Shown here: piece after piece, positions 49,165 through 58,274 of the stretch
Numbering within the stretch: the stretch's first letter is position 1
How the letters are laid out: each line of letters begins with the position of its first letter
Assembly (NCBI RefSeq): GCF_023498005.1
Contig: NZ_CP097289.1
Coordinates: 8,742,001-8,806,000 of the forward strand
Source of the DNA: Streptomyces durmitorensis
Lineage (GTDB): Bacteria > Actinomycetota > Actinomycetes > Streptomycetales > Streptomycetaceae
Length of the DNA stretch: 64,000 bases
Reading direction: 5' to 3'
Translations under genes and position numbers: made by a program
The notes under the pieces: model-generated
What the model was told of the DNA's origin: nothing
The model's database searches: none
What the model saw: only the letters and a program-made list of their open reading frames with translations

Positions 49165-50187
49165 ATGAGCGAGGGGCAACACCGCGGTCAGGACAGCGAG
49201 TCTGCAGGTACAGGCGTGACGACGGGTGCCCTGGCGCGACGCCTCGGGGTGTCACCGACGACGTTGCGCACATGGGACCGCAGGTACGGCCTGGGCCCCG
49301 CCCGGCGCGATCCCGGTCACCACCGGCGCTGGTCCGAGCGGGACATCGCCATGGTGGAGGAGATGGGCCGCCTCACCACCGCGGGGGTGCCGCCGGCTGA
49401 GGCAGCCCACCAGGCGCTCAAGCTGCTCGACCCCGAGGGCGCCTCCCGGCGCGCCCCCGAACCGGCCGCCGTGCCGCGGCAGCGGGGGCCCGCACGCGCC
49501 GCTCCGGTGCCGTCACCCGACACGTTCGTCCGCCGACGGCGGGGCCTGTCGCGCGCCGCCGTACGGCTCGACGCCCCGACCATGCAGGACCTGCTGACCG
49601 ACGCGGTGGAGAGCCACAGTCTGGTCACCGCGTGGCAGGAGGTGATGGTGCCGACGCTGCACGCTGTGGGCCGCAGGTGGGAAGAGGCGGGCGACCGTTA
49701 TGTGGAGGTCGAGCACCTGCTGTCCTGGCACGTCTCCCGCACCCTGCACCGCAGCGCCACCGCACCGGTCGCCCCCGTCCCGCCGAGCTCCCCTGCCGCG
49801 AGCGCACCCCTCGTCCTGGCCTGCGTGCCGGGTGAACAGCACTCCCTTCCGCTGGAGGCGCTGAGCGCGGCGCTGGGCGAACTCGGCGTGCCGCAGCGGA
49901 TGTTCGGCGCGGCGGTGCCGGTCGAGGCGGTGTCGTCGGCCGTGCGCAGGACGGGCCCGGCCGTCGTCGTCCTGTGGGCACAGGCCCGCTCCACCGCGAG
50001 CGTCCCGCTGGCCCGGCACATCGCCGACACGCGCTGGGGGGTACGGGGCGCCCGGGGCCGTTCCGTGGTCATGCTGGGCGGCCCCGGCTGGGCGGGCCCC
50101 GCGGTGCGCGGTGCGCTGCGGCCCACCAGCCTGCGCGAAGCGCTGGCCCAGATCAGCCGGGTGCGCGGAGAGGGTGCGCCCGCTTGA
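49165..50187 (+). CDS. MerR regulator with B12-binding-like domain (LitR/CarH type)
   Basis: ATG 49165 gives 340 residues: an N-terminal MerR helix-turn-helix (TGALARRLGVSPTTLRTWDRRYGLGP), a helical bundle with RRWEEAGDRYVEVEHLLSWH that resembles the W-x9-EH cap motif of CarH (here W-x10-EH), and a Rossmann-like domain holding PGEQHSLPLEAL, where the His would be the lower cobalt ligand. CarH/LitR proteins bind adenosylcobalamin, repress in the dark and release DNA in light. Its divergent ECF sigma partner fits this model. Light response itself is inferred. Confidence 0.85.
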   Translation: MSEGQHRGQDSESAGTGVTTGALARRLGVSPTTLRTWDRRYGLGPARRDPGHHRRWSERDIAMVEEMGRLTTAGVPPAEAAHQALKLLDPEGASRRAPEPAAVPRQRGPARAAPVPSPDTFVRRRRGLSRAAVRLDAPTMQDLLTDAVESHSLVTAWQEVMVPTLHAVGRRWEEAGDRYVEVEHLLSWHVSRTLHRSATAPVAPVPPSSPAASAPLVLACVPGEQHSLPLEALSAALGELGVPQRMFGAAVPVEAVSSAVRRTGPAVVVLWAQARSTASVPLARHIADTRWGVRGARGRSVVMLGGPGWAGPAVRGALRPTSLREALAQISRVRGEGAPA

Positions 50188-50222
50188 TGCCGCCCTGGCC
50201 GGAGTGAAGGCCGGAAGTCTCT

Positions 50223-50247
50223 GTTTGGCCCCTTTCGGGCAGGGCAC
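50223..50247 (+). promoter_or_regulatory. SigB-like promoter before the PRC-barrel gene
   Basis: GTTT, 15 bases, GGGCAC resembles the Streptomyces SigB-type consensus GTTT-N14-16-GGGTA(C/T), with one mismatch, about 80 bp before the start. PRC-barrel stress genes are often under this control. Confidence 0.4.
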
Positions 50248-50326
50248 CCGGTGCGTTGGAGGTTGATCATCCCCTCCCGTTATTTGAATCCCTGCCTTTC
50301 AGGGAAAGCCAATTGAGGAGTTCTCG

Positions 50327-50677
50327 ATGAGCAACGAAATCTGGAGCTACGGCCCCACCGCCGGGCACGGCCCGGACAACGACCTGACGGGCTACAAGGT
50401 CGAGGCCGCGGACGGGCACATCGGCAAGGTCGACAAGCACTCGAGCGAGGTCGCCAACCAGTACATCGTCGTCGACACCGGAGTGTGGATCTTCGGCAAG
50501 GAGGTGCTGCTGCCCGCAAGCACCGTCACCGCCATCGACCACGAAGAGCGGAAGATCCTGGTCTCGCGCACCAAGGAGCAGATCAAGAACGCGCCCGAGT
50601 TCGACAAGGAGAAGCACCTGGGCGACCCCGCCTACCGCGATCAGCTCGGCGGCTACTACAGCGGTCCGGGCCACTGA
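50327..50677 (+). CDS. PRC-barrel domain protein
   Basis: The 116-residue soluble protein has the PRC-barrel pattern: LTGYKVEAADGHIGKVDKHSSEVANQYIVVDTG...ILVSRTKEQIKNAPEF, ending YRDQLGGYYSGPGH. In Streptomyces such proteins are abundant general-stress proteins of unknown action. A good terminator follows. Confidence 0.88.
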   Translation: MSNEIWSYGPTAGHGPDNDLTGYKVEAADGHIGKVDKHSSEVANQYIVVDTGVWIFGKEVLLPASTVTAIDHEERKILVSRTKEQIKNAPEFDKEKHLGDPAYRDQLGGYYSGPGH

Positions 50678-50727
50678 TCCGCGCGCAGGCGTGACCAGGC
50701 CGGTGCACTCAATGCTGCACTGATACC

Positions 50728-50764
50728 GATGGCGTCCGAGGCACGAGGTGCCTCGGACGCCATC
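50728..50764. terminator. 17-bp perfect stem terminator
   Basis: 50728-50744 and 50748-50764 pair without mismatch around a 3-nt loop (GATGGCGTCC... against ...GGACGCCATC), between the convergent PRC-barrel and CPT-like genes. Confidence 0.9.
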
Positions 50765-50795
50765 CGGCATTCCGGCTCGTCAGGCCTCGCGGCCA

Positions 50796-51338
50796 CTACC
50801 CCGCCGAGGTGACGCCGGAGGCGATGGCTCGCGCGCACTCCAAGGACTCGGTGTGCGTCGTGTCCACCTCCATGTCGTAGAGCACGCCGCGGTGGACCAG
50901 TTCCGCCTGGGACGCGGCCATTCCGGCGACCCGGTCGCCCCGTGCCGTCTCCCGGCCCGCGGCCACGGTGCTGTCACAGCGGACACCGACCCACAGCACC
51001 CCCAGATCACCGAGGGACTTCTGCCACCGCTCCTGCGACGCCGGTCCGCCGAGGAAGACCTCGTCGACGATGACCCGGGCTCCGGCGCGGGCCATGGCCG
51101 CGATCCCCTCGATCCACGCCGCCTCCAGCGTCCGGAACTCCGGGCCGACGCTCACCGAGCCGTCCTCGGCGAAGTCGATTCCCTCCGACGCGCTCTGCAT
51201 GGACGCGGGCATCGCGTCGACCAGCGTGTCGCATCCGAAAGCCAGCCACGGATCCGGCAGCACCGCCTGCAGGCAGCGCGCGATGCCGGACTTCCCCGAG
51301 CTGGAACCACCATTGAGAACGATCACTTGAGTCGTCAC
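50796..51338 (-). CDS. Chloramphenicol phosphotransferase-like kinase
   Basis: GTG 51338 gives 180 residues beginning [24 protein letters not shown] with the P-loop, followed by [24 protein letters not shown] and LWVGVRCD, as in the CPT family. The chloramphenicol producer's enzyme phosphorylates the drug's 3-hydroxyl for self-protection. Many homologues act on unknown small molecules or have no known substrate. No chloramphenicol genes are seen. Confidence 0.85.
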   Translation of the reverse strand: MTTQVIVLNGGSSSGKSGIARCLQAVLPDPWLAFGCDTLVDAMPASMQSASEGIDFAEDGSVSVGPEFRTLEAAWIEGIAAMARAGARVIVDEVFLGGPASQERWQKSLGDLGVLWVGVRCDSTVAAGRETARGDRVAGMAASQAELVHRGVLYDMEVDTTHTESLECARAIASGVTSAG

Positions 51339-51388
51339 CGCGCCACAGTAGGAGCATCGGCGCGCCACGGGAAACGGATATCGGCGGG

Positions 51389-51799
51389 TCAGCCCGTTCC
51401 GTCGTACGGGCTGATGCGGCGGTACGCGGCGCGTGCGTGAAGGACGCGCCCCGCCGTCGTGCCGATGAGGGCCGCGGCCAGCAGGCAGGCCATCCACTCG
51501 GGATCCCGGTGCCCGGCCCAGGAGATCTCCCCGATGGGGTGGGCGGCGAAGAAGTTCAGGAGCATCCAGCACAACAGGGCCGTCCCCGGTGCCGCGACGT
51601 ACCGGCCCCGCACTCCGAGCAGCGCGGCAAGGACCGAGAGGGCCGCGAGCGCGAGCCCCGTGCGGTCGAGCGCCCCGAGCAGATCGAGCACCGTCACCAG
51701 GGCGAAGGCGCCCGCGTACGCGCCTGTCCAGATGAAGGGCGTGGCCACAGGTTCGGGAACGACCCGCACGCCCTTGGCGATGTATCGCCACTCCACCAC
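51389..51799 (-). CDS. Small four-helix membrane protein, unknown
   Basis: GTG 51799 has GGGGAGGA upstream; a far longer frame to 52117 would run across the pobA start and is unlikely. The 136-residue protein has four hydrophobic segments (including [35 protein letters not shown] and [12 protein letters not shown]). No family is recognised. Confidence 0.65.
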   Translation of the reverse strand: MVEWRYIAKGVRVVPEPVATPFIWTGAYAGAFALVTVLDLLGALDRTGLALAALSVLAALLGVRGRYVAAPGTALLCWMLLNFFAAHPIGEISWAGHRDPEWMACLLAAALIGTTAGRVLHARAAYRRISPYDGTG

Positions 51800-52089
51800 C
51801 GTCGATTCCTCCCCACCGCCGGTCCGCCGGGGCGCCGCTGCCCCGGGGACGTCCGTGACCGGCGCCTCCCGCAAGGAGACCGACGCGCCGGAGATCGGGC
51901 ACGGGGCGTGGTCTCGGGCAGATTGTCGCACCACATCAGGGGCACGCTGTCCGGCCAGGTGCGAGCTCCCACGCCTGCCCCTTCGTGCGCGGACCGTGCA
52001 CACGGGCTCCGGGGTGGTCTCCGAGGTGGCGTCCGGAGTGGTCTCCGGCGCGGTCCCGCCTCTCGTCGTGCCCACGTCATAATTCCCGG
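51800..52089. other. 290-bp gap before pobA
   Basis: This divergent gap shows no convincing gene. Near 52010-52055 there are GTGGTCTCCG/GTGGCGTCCG direct repeats. The pobA start lacks a clear ribosome binding site, so pobA may be translated from a leaderless or near-leaderless transcript. Confidence 0.5.
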
Positions 52090-53313
52090 ATGGACCTCGC
52101 TTCAACTCCCGAGTCATCCACGCCGCGACGGCGCGCCCGCATCGTCGTCGTAGGAGCCGGACCGGCGGGGCTCACCGTCGCCAACATCCTGCGTGCCGCC
52201 TCCGTCGACTGCGTGGTCGTGGAGTCGGAGAGCAGAGAGTTCATCGAACAGCGGCCCCGCGCGGGCTTCATCGAGGAGTGGGCGGTGCGCGCCCTGGAGG
52301 AGCGGGGCCTCGCCGACCGTCTCCTCGCACACGCGCAGACCCACAGTGAATGCGAGTTCCGGTGGGCGGGGGAGCGTCACCGGTTCTCGTACGGCGAGCT
52401 GTCCGGCCACCGCCACTTCGTCTACCCGCAGCCCCTCCTGGTGACCGACCTGGTGCGTGCCTACGCCGACCGCGCGGGCGGCGACATCCGATTCGGCGTA
52501 CGCGACGTGGAACTGCACGGCGTCGACACCGACCGCCCCTCGGTGTCGTACACGGACCCGGAGACGGGCGAGCGCGTGCGCATCGACTGCGACGCGATCG
52601 CGGGCTGCGACGGCGCGCGTGGCGTGACGCGCGGCTACGTGGGTGCGGAGCGGGCCATCGTCGCCCGGCACGACTACGGCATCGGCTGGCTCGCTCTCCT
52701 CGCCGAGGCCCCGCCGTCATCGGACTGCGTGGTCTTCGGCCTCCATCCGCGCGGATTCGCCGCCCACATGGCCCGAAGCCCCGAGGTCACCCGCTACTAC
52801 CTCGAGTGCCCGCCCGGCGACGACCCCGGGAACTGGCCGCACGCGCGTGTCTGGTCCGAGCTGCACGCCCGCCTCTCGGTGGCGGGGGCGCCGCCGCTCA
52901 CCGAGGGGCGACTGATCGAGAAACGCGTCCTCGACATGCACAACTACGTCGTGGAGCCCATGTCCCACGGGCGGCTGTATCTCGCGGGCGACGCCGCCCA
53001 CCTCGCCGCCCCGATCGCCGCGAAGGGCATGAACCTGGCGCTGCACGACGCGCTGCTGCTCGGCGACGCGCTCGTCGCCTACTGCGCACAAGGCGACGAC
53101 GCCGAGCTGAACGGCTACTCGGAGGCCTGTCTGCCGCGGGTGTGGCAGTACCAGGAGTTCTCCCAGTGGCTCTCGGAACTGCTGCACGGGGCGTCGTCCG
53201 GTGACCCGTTCAAGGCGGGCACCGCGGCCGCCCGGCTGCGCAGGATCCTCCGCTCGCCGGCCGCCGCGGCCGCGTTCGCCGAGCTCTACATCGGGAAGGG
53301 CGACGGCAACTGA
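52090..53313 (+). CDS. pobA: 4-hydroxybenzoate 3-monooxygenase
   Basis: ATG 52090 gives 407 residues: FAD motif VVVGAGPAGLTVANIL, the substrate-strand QRPRAGFIEEWAVRALEERGL, the DG motif CDAIAGCDGARG and the second FAD motif GRLYLAGDAAHLAAPIAAKGMNLALHD. It hydroxylates 4-hydroxybenzoate to protocatechuate with NAD(P)H. The expected ring-cleavage genes are not next to it; the secreted intradiol enzyme at 41620 is distant. Its end overlaps the convergent MerR gene by 28 bp. Confidence 0.93.
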   Translation: MDLASTPESSTPRRRARIVVVGAGPAGLTVANILRAASVDCVVVESESREFIEQRPRAGFIEEWAVRALEERGLADRLLAHAQTHSECEFRWAGERHRFSYGELSGHRHFVYPQPLLVTDLVRAYADRAGGDIRFGVRDVELHGVDTDRPSVSYTDPETGERVRIDCDAIAGCDGARGVTRGYVGAERAIVARHDYGIGWLALLAEAPPSSDCVVFGLHPRGFAAHMARSPEVTRYYLECPPGDDPGNWPHARVWSELHARLSVAGAPPLTEGRLIEKRVLDMHNYVVEPMSHGRLYLAGDAAHLAAPIAAKGMNLALHDALLLGDALVAYCAQGDDAELNGYSEACLPRVWQYQEFSQWLSELLHGASSGDPFKAGTAAARLRRILRSPAAAAAFAELYIGKGDGN

Positions 53314-53714
53314 GGCTCGGCGTCGCGGGGGAGGTGTTCGCGCAGCGTGGCGGCGAACTCCTCGGCCCGCGCCAACTGCGTACGCAGGTCACGTACCCGC
53401 TGCTGCGTGGCCTGCTCGAAGCCGCGCATCCGCTCCACGAGTTCCTCGCGCTGCTCGGCCGTCAGCTCGTCCCCGGAGTCCAGACGGTCGGTGGTGGCGA
53501 GAAGATCGCGCATCGCGTCCAGCGTGAAGCCGAGTGGCTTCATGCGGCGGATGACCATCAGACGGGCGACGTCGGCCTCGGTGTAGAGGCGGAAACCGCC
53601 CTGGGAACGGGCGGACGGGATGACCAGGCCGGTGTCCTCGTAATGGCGGATGGTGCGCAGCGACAGCTCGGTCCGTGCGGCGACCTCACCGATCTGCATG
53701 TGCTCGCTGCCCAC
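53286..53714 (-). CDS. MerR-family transcriptional regulator
   Basis: The 142-residue protein begins MGSEHMQIGEVAARTELSLRTIRHYEDTGLVIPSARSQGGFRLYTEADVARL, a standard MerR DNA-binding domain, followed by a coiled dimerisation helix (ELVERMRGFEQATQQRVRDLRTQL). There is no effector domain. A good MerR-style operator lies 78 bp upstream, between it and the SulP gene. Confidence 0.92.
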   Translation of the reverse strand: MGSEHMQIGEVAARTELSLRTIRHYEDTGLVIPSARSQGGFRLYTEADVARLMVIRRMKPLGFTLDAMRDLLATTDRLDSGDELTAEQREELVERMRGFEQATQQRVRDLRTQLARAEEFAATLREHLPRDAEPQLPSPFPM

Positions 53715-53791
53715 GCGGCTGCCTTCCTTGTCGTTCGTTGCTTGCTCGTCGCTCGTTGCTCGTCGCGGCCCTGGCGGACCGTCTTCGATCT

Positions 53792-53811
53792 CTACCGTAA
53801 CGTTAGGGTAG
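53792..53811. promoter_or_regulatory. MerR operator: 20-bp palindrome CTACCGTAAC-GTTAGGGTAG
   Basis: The two halves match with a single mismatch. On the minus strand it sits between a GACCCT-like -35 and a TAGAGA-like -10, the long-spacer layout of MerR-controlled promoters. An 11-bp direct repeat (TTGCTCGTCGC at 53742 and 53756) lies in the leader behind it. It may control merR and the divergent SulP gene. Confidence 0.7.
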
Positions 53812-53939
53812 GGTCTGCGGGTGCCGGGATCGGCTCGCGTGCCGCCCCCGCTCCATGGTGCGGGACACCTTCCGCGACCTCAGCCGTGTCGCAGCCGTCG
53901 ATCACAGCGCTTCCGGCCCCTTTCCGCACGCCCAGGGTG

Positions 53940-55481
53940 ATGCCAGGCGCTGCCCGAGCACGACAGGTTCCTCTCTTGTCCACGTCCGCACCGTCCCCGG
54001 CCGCCCGGCTGCGTGGCCTGCGCCCCGACTGGCTGTCCGACCCGAAGGTCTGGCGCACCGAGGTGCTCGCCGGTCTGGTGGTCGCGCTCGCGCTCATCCC
54101 CGAGGCGATCTCGTTCTCCATCATCGCCGGGGTCGACCCCGCGATCGGTCTGTTCGCGTCCTTCACCATGGCCGTGACCATCTCCGTCGTCGGCGGCCGC
54201 CGCGCGATGATCTCGGCGGCGACCGGCGCCGTGGCGCTGGTCATCGCGCCGCTGAACCGCGAGCACGGCTTCGGATATCTCGTCGCGGCCGTGATCCTGG
54301 CCGGTGTCTTCCAGATCGCGCTCGGCGCGCTCGGCGTGGCCAAGCTGATGCGGTTCGTGCCCCGCAGCGTGATGGTCGGCTTCGTGAACTCCCTCGCCAT
54401 CCTGATCTTCATGGCGCAGGTCCCCGAGATGCACGACGTGCCCTGGCCCGTCTACCCGCTGCTCGCGGCCGGTCTCGGCCTCATGGTGTTCTTCCCGAAG
54501 GTCACCAAGGTGATCCCGGCCCCTCTCGTCTCCATCGTCGTCCTCACCGCGATCACCGTGGCCGCCGGGATCGCGGTGCCGACCGTCGGCGACAAGGGCG
54601 AACTGCCGTCCTCCCTGCCGGTGCCCGGCCTGCCCGATGTGCCCTTCACCATGGACACGTTGACGACCGTCGCGCCCTACGCGCTCGCCATGGCGCTGGT
54701 CGGCCTGATGGAGTCCCTGATGACCGCCAAGCTCGTCGACGACATCACCGACACCCGCTCCTCCAAGACCCGCGAGTCCATCGGTCAGGGCATCGCCAAC
54801 ATCGTCACCGGCTTCTTCGGCGGCATGGGCGGCTGCGCCATGATCGGCCAGACGATGATCAACGTGAAGGTGTCAGGCGCCCGCACCCGCCTGTCCACCT
54901 TCCTCGCGGGCGCCTTCCTGATGGTCCTGTGCATCGTCTTCGGACCCGTCGTCTCCGACATCCCGATGGCCGCCCTGGTCGCCGTGATGGTGATGGTCTG
55001 CTTCGCGACCTTCGACTGGCACTCCATCGCGCCCAAGACGCTCCGGCGGCTGCCCGCAGGCGAGATCACGGTCATGGTCGTCACCGTGGCGTGCGTGGTC
55101 GCCACGCACAACCTCGCCGTCGGCGTGGTCGCGGGATCCGTCACGGCGATGGTCATCTTCGCCAAGCGCGTCGCCCACGTCGCCGAGGTCACCGCCGTCA
55201 CCGACCATGCCGGCGGCAGCGTGACGTACTCCGTCACCGGCGAGCTGTTCTTCGCCTCCGCCAACGACCTCGTCGGACGGTTCGACTACGCGGGCGACCC
55301 CGACCAGGTCGTCGTCGACCTGACCGCCGCCCACATCTGGGACGCCTCCTCCGTCGCAGCCCTGGACGCGATCGAGACCAAGTACGCCCAGCGCGGCAAG
55401 ACGGTGGAGATCATCGGCCTGAACAAGCCGAGCGCCCAGATCCACGAGAAGCTCAGCGGCGAACTCACCGGCGGCCACTGA
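53940..55481 (+). CDS. SulP-family anion transporter with STAS domain
   Basis: ATG 53940 or TTG 53976 are the likely starts. The roughly 513-residue protein has ten or more membrane segments beginning EVLAGLVVALALIPEAISFSIIAGVDP, the SulP signature region, and a C-terminal STAS domain (VVVDLTAAHIWDASSVAALDAI). Such proteins carry sulfate, bicarbonate or other anions. The divergent MerR operator suggests shared control. Confidence 0.9.
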   Translation: MPGAARARQVPLLSTSAPSPAARLRGLRPDWLSDPKVWRTEVLAGLVVALALIPEAISFSIIAGVDPAIGLFASFTMAVTISVVGGRRAMISAATGAVALVIAPLNREHGFGYLVAAVILAGVFQIALGALGVAKLMRFVPRSVMVGFVNSLAILIFMAQVPEMHDVPWPVYPLLAAGLGLMVFFPKVTKVIPAPLVSIVVLTAITVAAGIAVPTVGDKGELPSSLPVPGLPDVPFTMDTLTTVAPYALAMALVGLMESLMTAKLVDDITDTRSSKTRESIGQGIANIVTGFFGGMGGCAMIGQTMINVKVSGARTRLSTFLAGAFLMVLCIVFGPVVSDIPMAALVAVMVMVCFATFDWHSIAPKTLRRLPAGEITVMVVTVACVVATHNLAVGVVAGSVTAMVIFAKRVAHVAEVTAVTDHAGGSVTYSVTGELFFASANDLVGRFDYAGDPDQVVVDLTAAHIWDASSVAALDAIETKYAQRGKTVEIIGLNKPSAQIHEKLSGELTGGH

Positions 55482-55498
55482 CCGCCCCTGAGGTCGCG

Positions 55499-55610
55499 TC
55501 AGCCGGCGGCCAAGGCGGCCTCGAGTTCGCGGACGATCGGGAGCACCTTCTTGCCGAAGTTGACCGCGCGCAGCGCCCGGATGAACTCCTCCGAGCGGCG
55601 GCCGACGCCT
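55499..55610 (-). pseudogene. Possible C-terminal relic of a flavin-type monooxygenase
   Basis: In the 172-bp gap a minus-strand frame reads EEFIRALRAVNFGKKVLPIVRELEAALAAG-stop, which looks like the C-terminal helices of a luciferase-like flavin monooxygenase. There is no start or catalytic part; upstream in the same frame it runs antisense into the esterase gene. The match is an impression from composition and motif only. Confidence 0.3.
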
Positions 55611-55653
55611 GGAGATCGACCTCGCCGTCGTGGCGGTCGCCGTCGGCTGATGG

Positions 55654-57204
55654 TCAATGCAGGGGCAGGACGGGGAAGGTGTGGTCCTGCCAGATCCTGC
55701 GGGAGGACTCCTCCGGGTACGTGGTGACAGCAGGCCGCGTGTCGAAGAGCTGCACGAGGCGTTGCCCGCTGTCGTACGCGGGCCAGCCGGGGTCGCCGTT
55801 GGCCGCGAACGACGTCCAGGCGGCGCGCATGCGGGCGGACAGCGCCTCTGCCTCCGGGGGCGGGCCCTCGCCGATCAGCGCGGCAGGCTGGCCGCGGTCC
55901 AGATTGCCGAAGACCAGGGGCACGTCGAGGCCGTGGCAGGCGCCGAGGATGCCGCCCATGCCCGGGGCGGGCCAGGTCAGTTCGTAGACGTGGGCGCGGC
56001 CACCGGCAGCGGTCTGGGCCTGGGCGAGGTGGAGGCTCGGCATGCGGAACAGGAAGTCGGACTGGACCAGTTCGTGCAACGCGTCCGGGCCCGCGGCCGG
56101 AAATCCGTCGCGGTAGCGGCGCGCGCCGTCCTGGCCGGGGCAGAAGACGCGCAGTGCGGTCTCCGCCTGCTCCCGCGTCACCTGGCCGAGCAGACCGTCG
56201 AGCGCGGTGAGCAGCCGCTGTTCGTCGCGGGTGTGGCCGACGAGGAGCTCGATGCCGCGTCCTGCGCCGTCGGCCAGCGCCTGCCAAGGAGTGACCGGCA
56301 GCGCATCGCCCTCGACGACGACCGGTGAGAACGCGATCGACCTGTGCGCCGGCTGCCCCCAACGCTGCGCCCACTGGCCCATCTTGGCGCCGACCGCGTC
56401 ACCGGCCGCCGACAGCAGGGCCGGGTCCACCGCGGACAGGTCGGCCACCGTGGGCCTCAGCCCCAGCTCGGCGGCGCAGGCGGACGCGATGTCGGCGGCG
56501 AGCTCCGGCGAGAAGAACGTGCCCTGCGCACTCTGCGCGACGGCCCGGCCGAAGAGCCCGGCGGCACGCGGCATCGCGAGCAGCGCGGCGACCGATCCGG
56601 CGCCCGCCGACTGGCCGAAGACCGTGACGCGGGCCGGGTCGCCGCCAAAGGCCCGGATGTTGTCGCGCACCCACTCCAGAGCGGCGACCTGGTCGAGCAG
56701 CCCCCGGTTGGCGGGCGCCCCCTCGATCTGCCCGAACCCCTCAAGTCCCACCCGGTAGTTGAACGTCACCACGACGACGCCGCCCTCGCGTGCGAGGCGG
56801 CAGCCGTCGTACTCGGGAAGACCGGACATGCCGATCGTGTAGGCGCCGCCCTGGATCCACACCATCACCGGCAGCCCCGCGCCCGGGTCCGCGCCCGAGC
56901 CCGGCTCGGGTGACCAGACATTCACCGTCAGCCAGTCGTCGCCCGGCACTTCCTGCGCCAGCGCGTCCATCCCGAAGTGGCCGCCCTGAGGGGGCGGCGG
57001 TCCGTAGGATCGCGCCGCCCGCACGCCGTCCCATCCCCCAACCGGGCGCGGGGCGGCGAAACGCAGGGCGCCGACCGGCGGCTCGGCGAAGGGGATGCCA
57101 CGGAAGACCGCCACCCCCGCCTCCCGCATGCCGCGCAGCGCTCCGGCCACCGCGCGGACCTCGGGGCCGGGCCCGGACGGCTCCGACGCGGCATCGGTCA
57201 TCAC
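55654..57204 (-). CDS. Carboxylesterase type B
   Basis: ATG 57204/57201 follows GGGAG. The 516-residue protein has the family start FRGIPFAEPPVGALRF, the oxyanion GG in MVWIQGGAYTIG, the nucleophile elbow FGQSAGAGSVAAL, and the end segment WTSFAANGDPGWPAY. The His is probably in GILGACHGLDVP. It hydrolyses carboxylic esters; no signal peptide is seen, so it is likely cytoplasmic. Confidence 0.92.
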   Translation of the reverse strand: MMTDAASEPSGPGPEVRAVAGALRGMREAGVAVFRGIPFAEPPVGALRFAAPRPVGGWDGVRAARSYGPPPPQGGHFGMDALAQEVPGDDWLTVNVWSPEPGSGADPGAGLPVMVWIQGGAYTIGMSGLPEYDGCRLAREGGVVVVTFNYRVGLEGFGQIEGAPANRGLLDQVAALEWVRDNIRAFGGDPARVTVFGQSAGAGSVAALLAMPRAAGLFGRAVAQSAQGTFFSPELAADIASACAAELGLRPTVADLSAVDPALLSAAGDAVGAKMGQWAQRWGQPAHRSIAFSPVVVEGDALPVTPWQALADGAGRGIELLVGHTRDEQRLLTALDGLLGQVTREQAETALRVFCPGQDGARRYRDGFPAAGPDALHELVQSDFLFRMPSLHLAQAQTAAGGRAHVYELTWPAPGMGGILGACHGLDVPLVFGNLDRGQPAALIGEGPPPEAEALSARMRAAWTSFAANGDPGWPAYDSGQRLVQLFDTRPAVTTYPEESSRRIWQDHTFPVLPLH

Positions 57205-57407
57205 AACTCCCTCTGTGGCCGGGCGGGAACGCGATCACAGGCTTCCCGCAGACACGGCAGCGGACACGGTCCCGGACACGGGGGAGCATCCCGCCGCGTC
57301 CGGACGCCGCGCCAGCGATTTACGGACGGGCGGGGCGTCCGTGCATCCGCGTGACGCGCGTGATGAACTTGGGGCATGGCTGTGAAGACGCCTCTGTTCG
57401 GGCCCGC

Positions 57408-58181
57408 ATGAACCCGCTCGACGAGCTGGACGCGCGTATCGCGGGGTGCGGCGCCTGCCCGCGCCTCGTCGCGTGGCGGGAGGAGGTGGGGCGGGTCAAA
57501 CGGGCCGCATACCAGGACTGGACGTACTGGGCCCGGCCCGTGCCCGGATTCGGTCCCGCCGACGCCTCGATGCTCGTCATCGGGCTCGCGCCCGCGGCGC
57601 ACGGAGGGAACAGGACGGGCCGGATGTTCACGGGGGACCGTTCCGGAGACGTCCTGTACAAGGCGATGTACGAACTGGGTCTTGCCTCGGGCCCGCTGGC
57701 GGTGTCCCTGGACGACGGCCTGACATTGCGCGGTGTGCGCGTGACGTCGCCGGTGCACTGCGCCCCGCCCGACAACAAGCCGACCCCGGGTGAGCGGGAC
57801 ACGTGCAGGCCCTGGCTCGTGCGGGAGCTTGAGTTGCTGGGGCCGCGGCTGCGCTCAGTGGTGATCCTGGGGGCGTTCGGGTGGCAGGCGGCGCTGCCGG
57901 CGTTCGCGGCGGCGGGGTGGCGCCTGCCGAAGCCGCGGCCGCGGTTCGCGCACGGCACGCGGGTGACGCTGGAGCGCGAGAGCGCGCCGGGAACTGGAGA
58001 CCCCTCGACGCCCGCCGCCCCCGGGGAATCCGGCGGACCGGCCCCGGGCCCGGTCACCCTTTACGGCTGCTTCCACGTCAGCCAGCGCAACACGTTCACG
58101 GGCCGGCTGACTCCGGACATGCTCAAGGACGTCCTGCGGGAGGCCGCGGGCGATGCGGACATCCCGCCGTACGCGCCGTAA
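57408..58181 (+). CDS. Uracil-DNA glycosylase, family 5 (UDGb) type
   Basis: ATG 57408 gives 257 residues with an iron-sulfur-type CGACPRLVAWREEVG start, motif A GLAPAAHGGNRTGRMFTGD, and motif B HVSQRNTFTGRL, the pattern of UDGb enzymes that lack the family 4 polar residue. It removes uracil and other deaminated bases. The gene ends inside a 9-bp tandem repeat. Confidence 0.88.
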   Translation: MNPLDELDARIAGCGACPRLVAWREEVGRVKRAAYQDWTYWARPVPGFGPADASMLVIGLAPAAHGGNRTGRMFTGDRSGDVLYKAMYELGLASGPLAVSLDDGLTLRGVRVTSPVHCAPPDNKPTPGERDTCRPWLVRELELLGPRLRSVVILGAFGWQAALPAFAAAGWRLPKPRPRFAHGTRVTLERESAPGTGDPSTPAAPGESGGPAPGPVTLYGCFHVSQRNTFTGRLTPDMLKDVLREAAGDADIPPYAP

Positions 58182-58219
58182 TCGCCGTACGCGCCGTACG
58201 CGCCGTAATCGCCGTACGC
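58166..58219. repeat. Six 9-bp tandem repeats spanning the UDG stop codon
   Basis: Units GCCGTACGC (a) and GCCGTAATC (b) run in order a-b-a-a-b-a. The UDG stop TAA (58179-58181) lies in the first b unit. Because the unit is a multiple of three, gain or loss of units keeps frame. Confidence 0.85.
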
Positions 58220-58274
58220 GCCGGAGAGCGGGCAGCGGTGAGTGGCGAAGCCCCGGCCGACGCGACGGGCACGC

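Noticed and set aside
51800..52117. Longer N-terminus for the small membrane protein, to 52117
   Set aside because: It would overlap the pobA start, is Thr/Pro/Arg-rich, and the GTG at 51799 has a good ribosome binding site.
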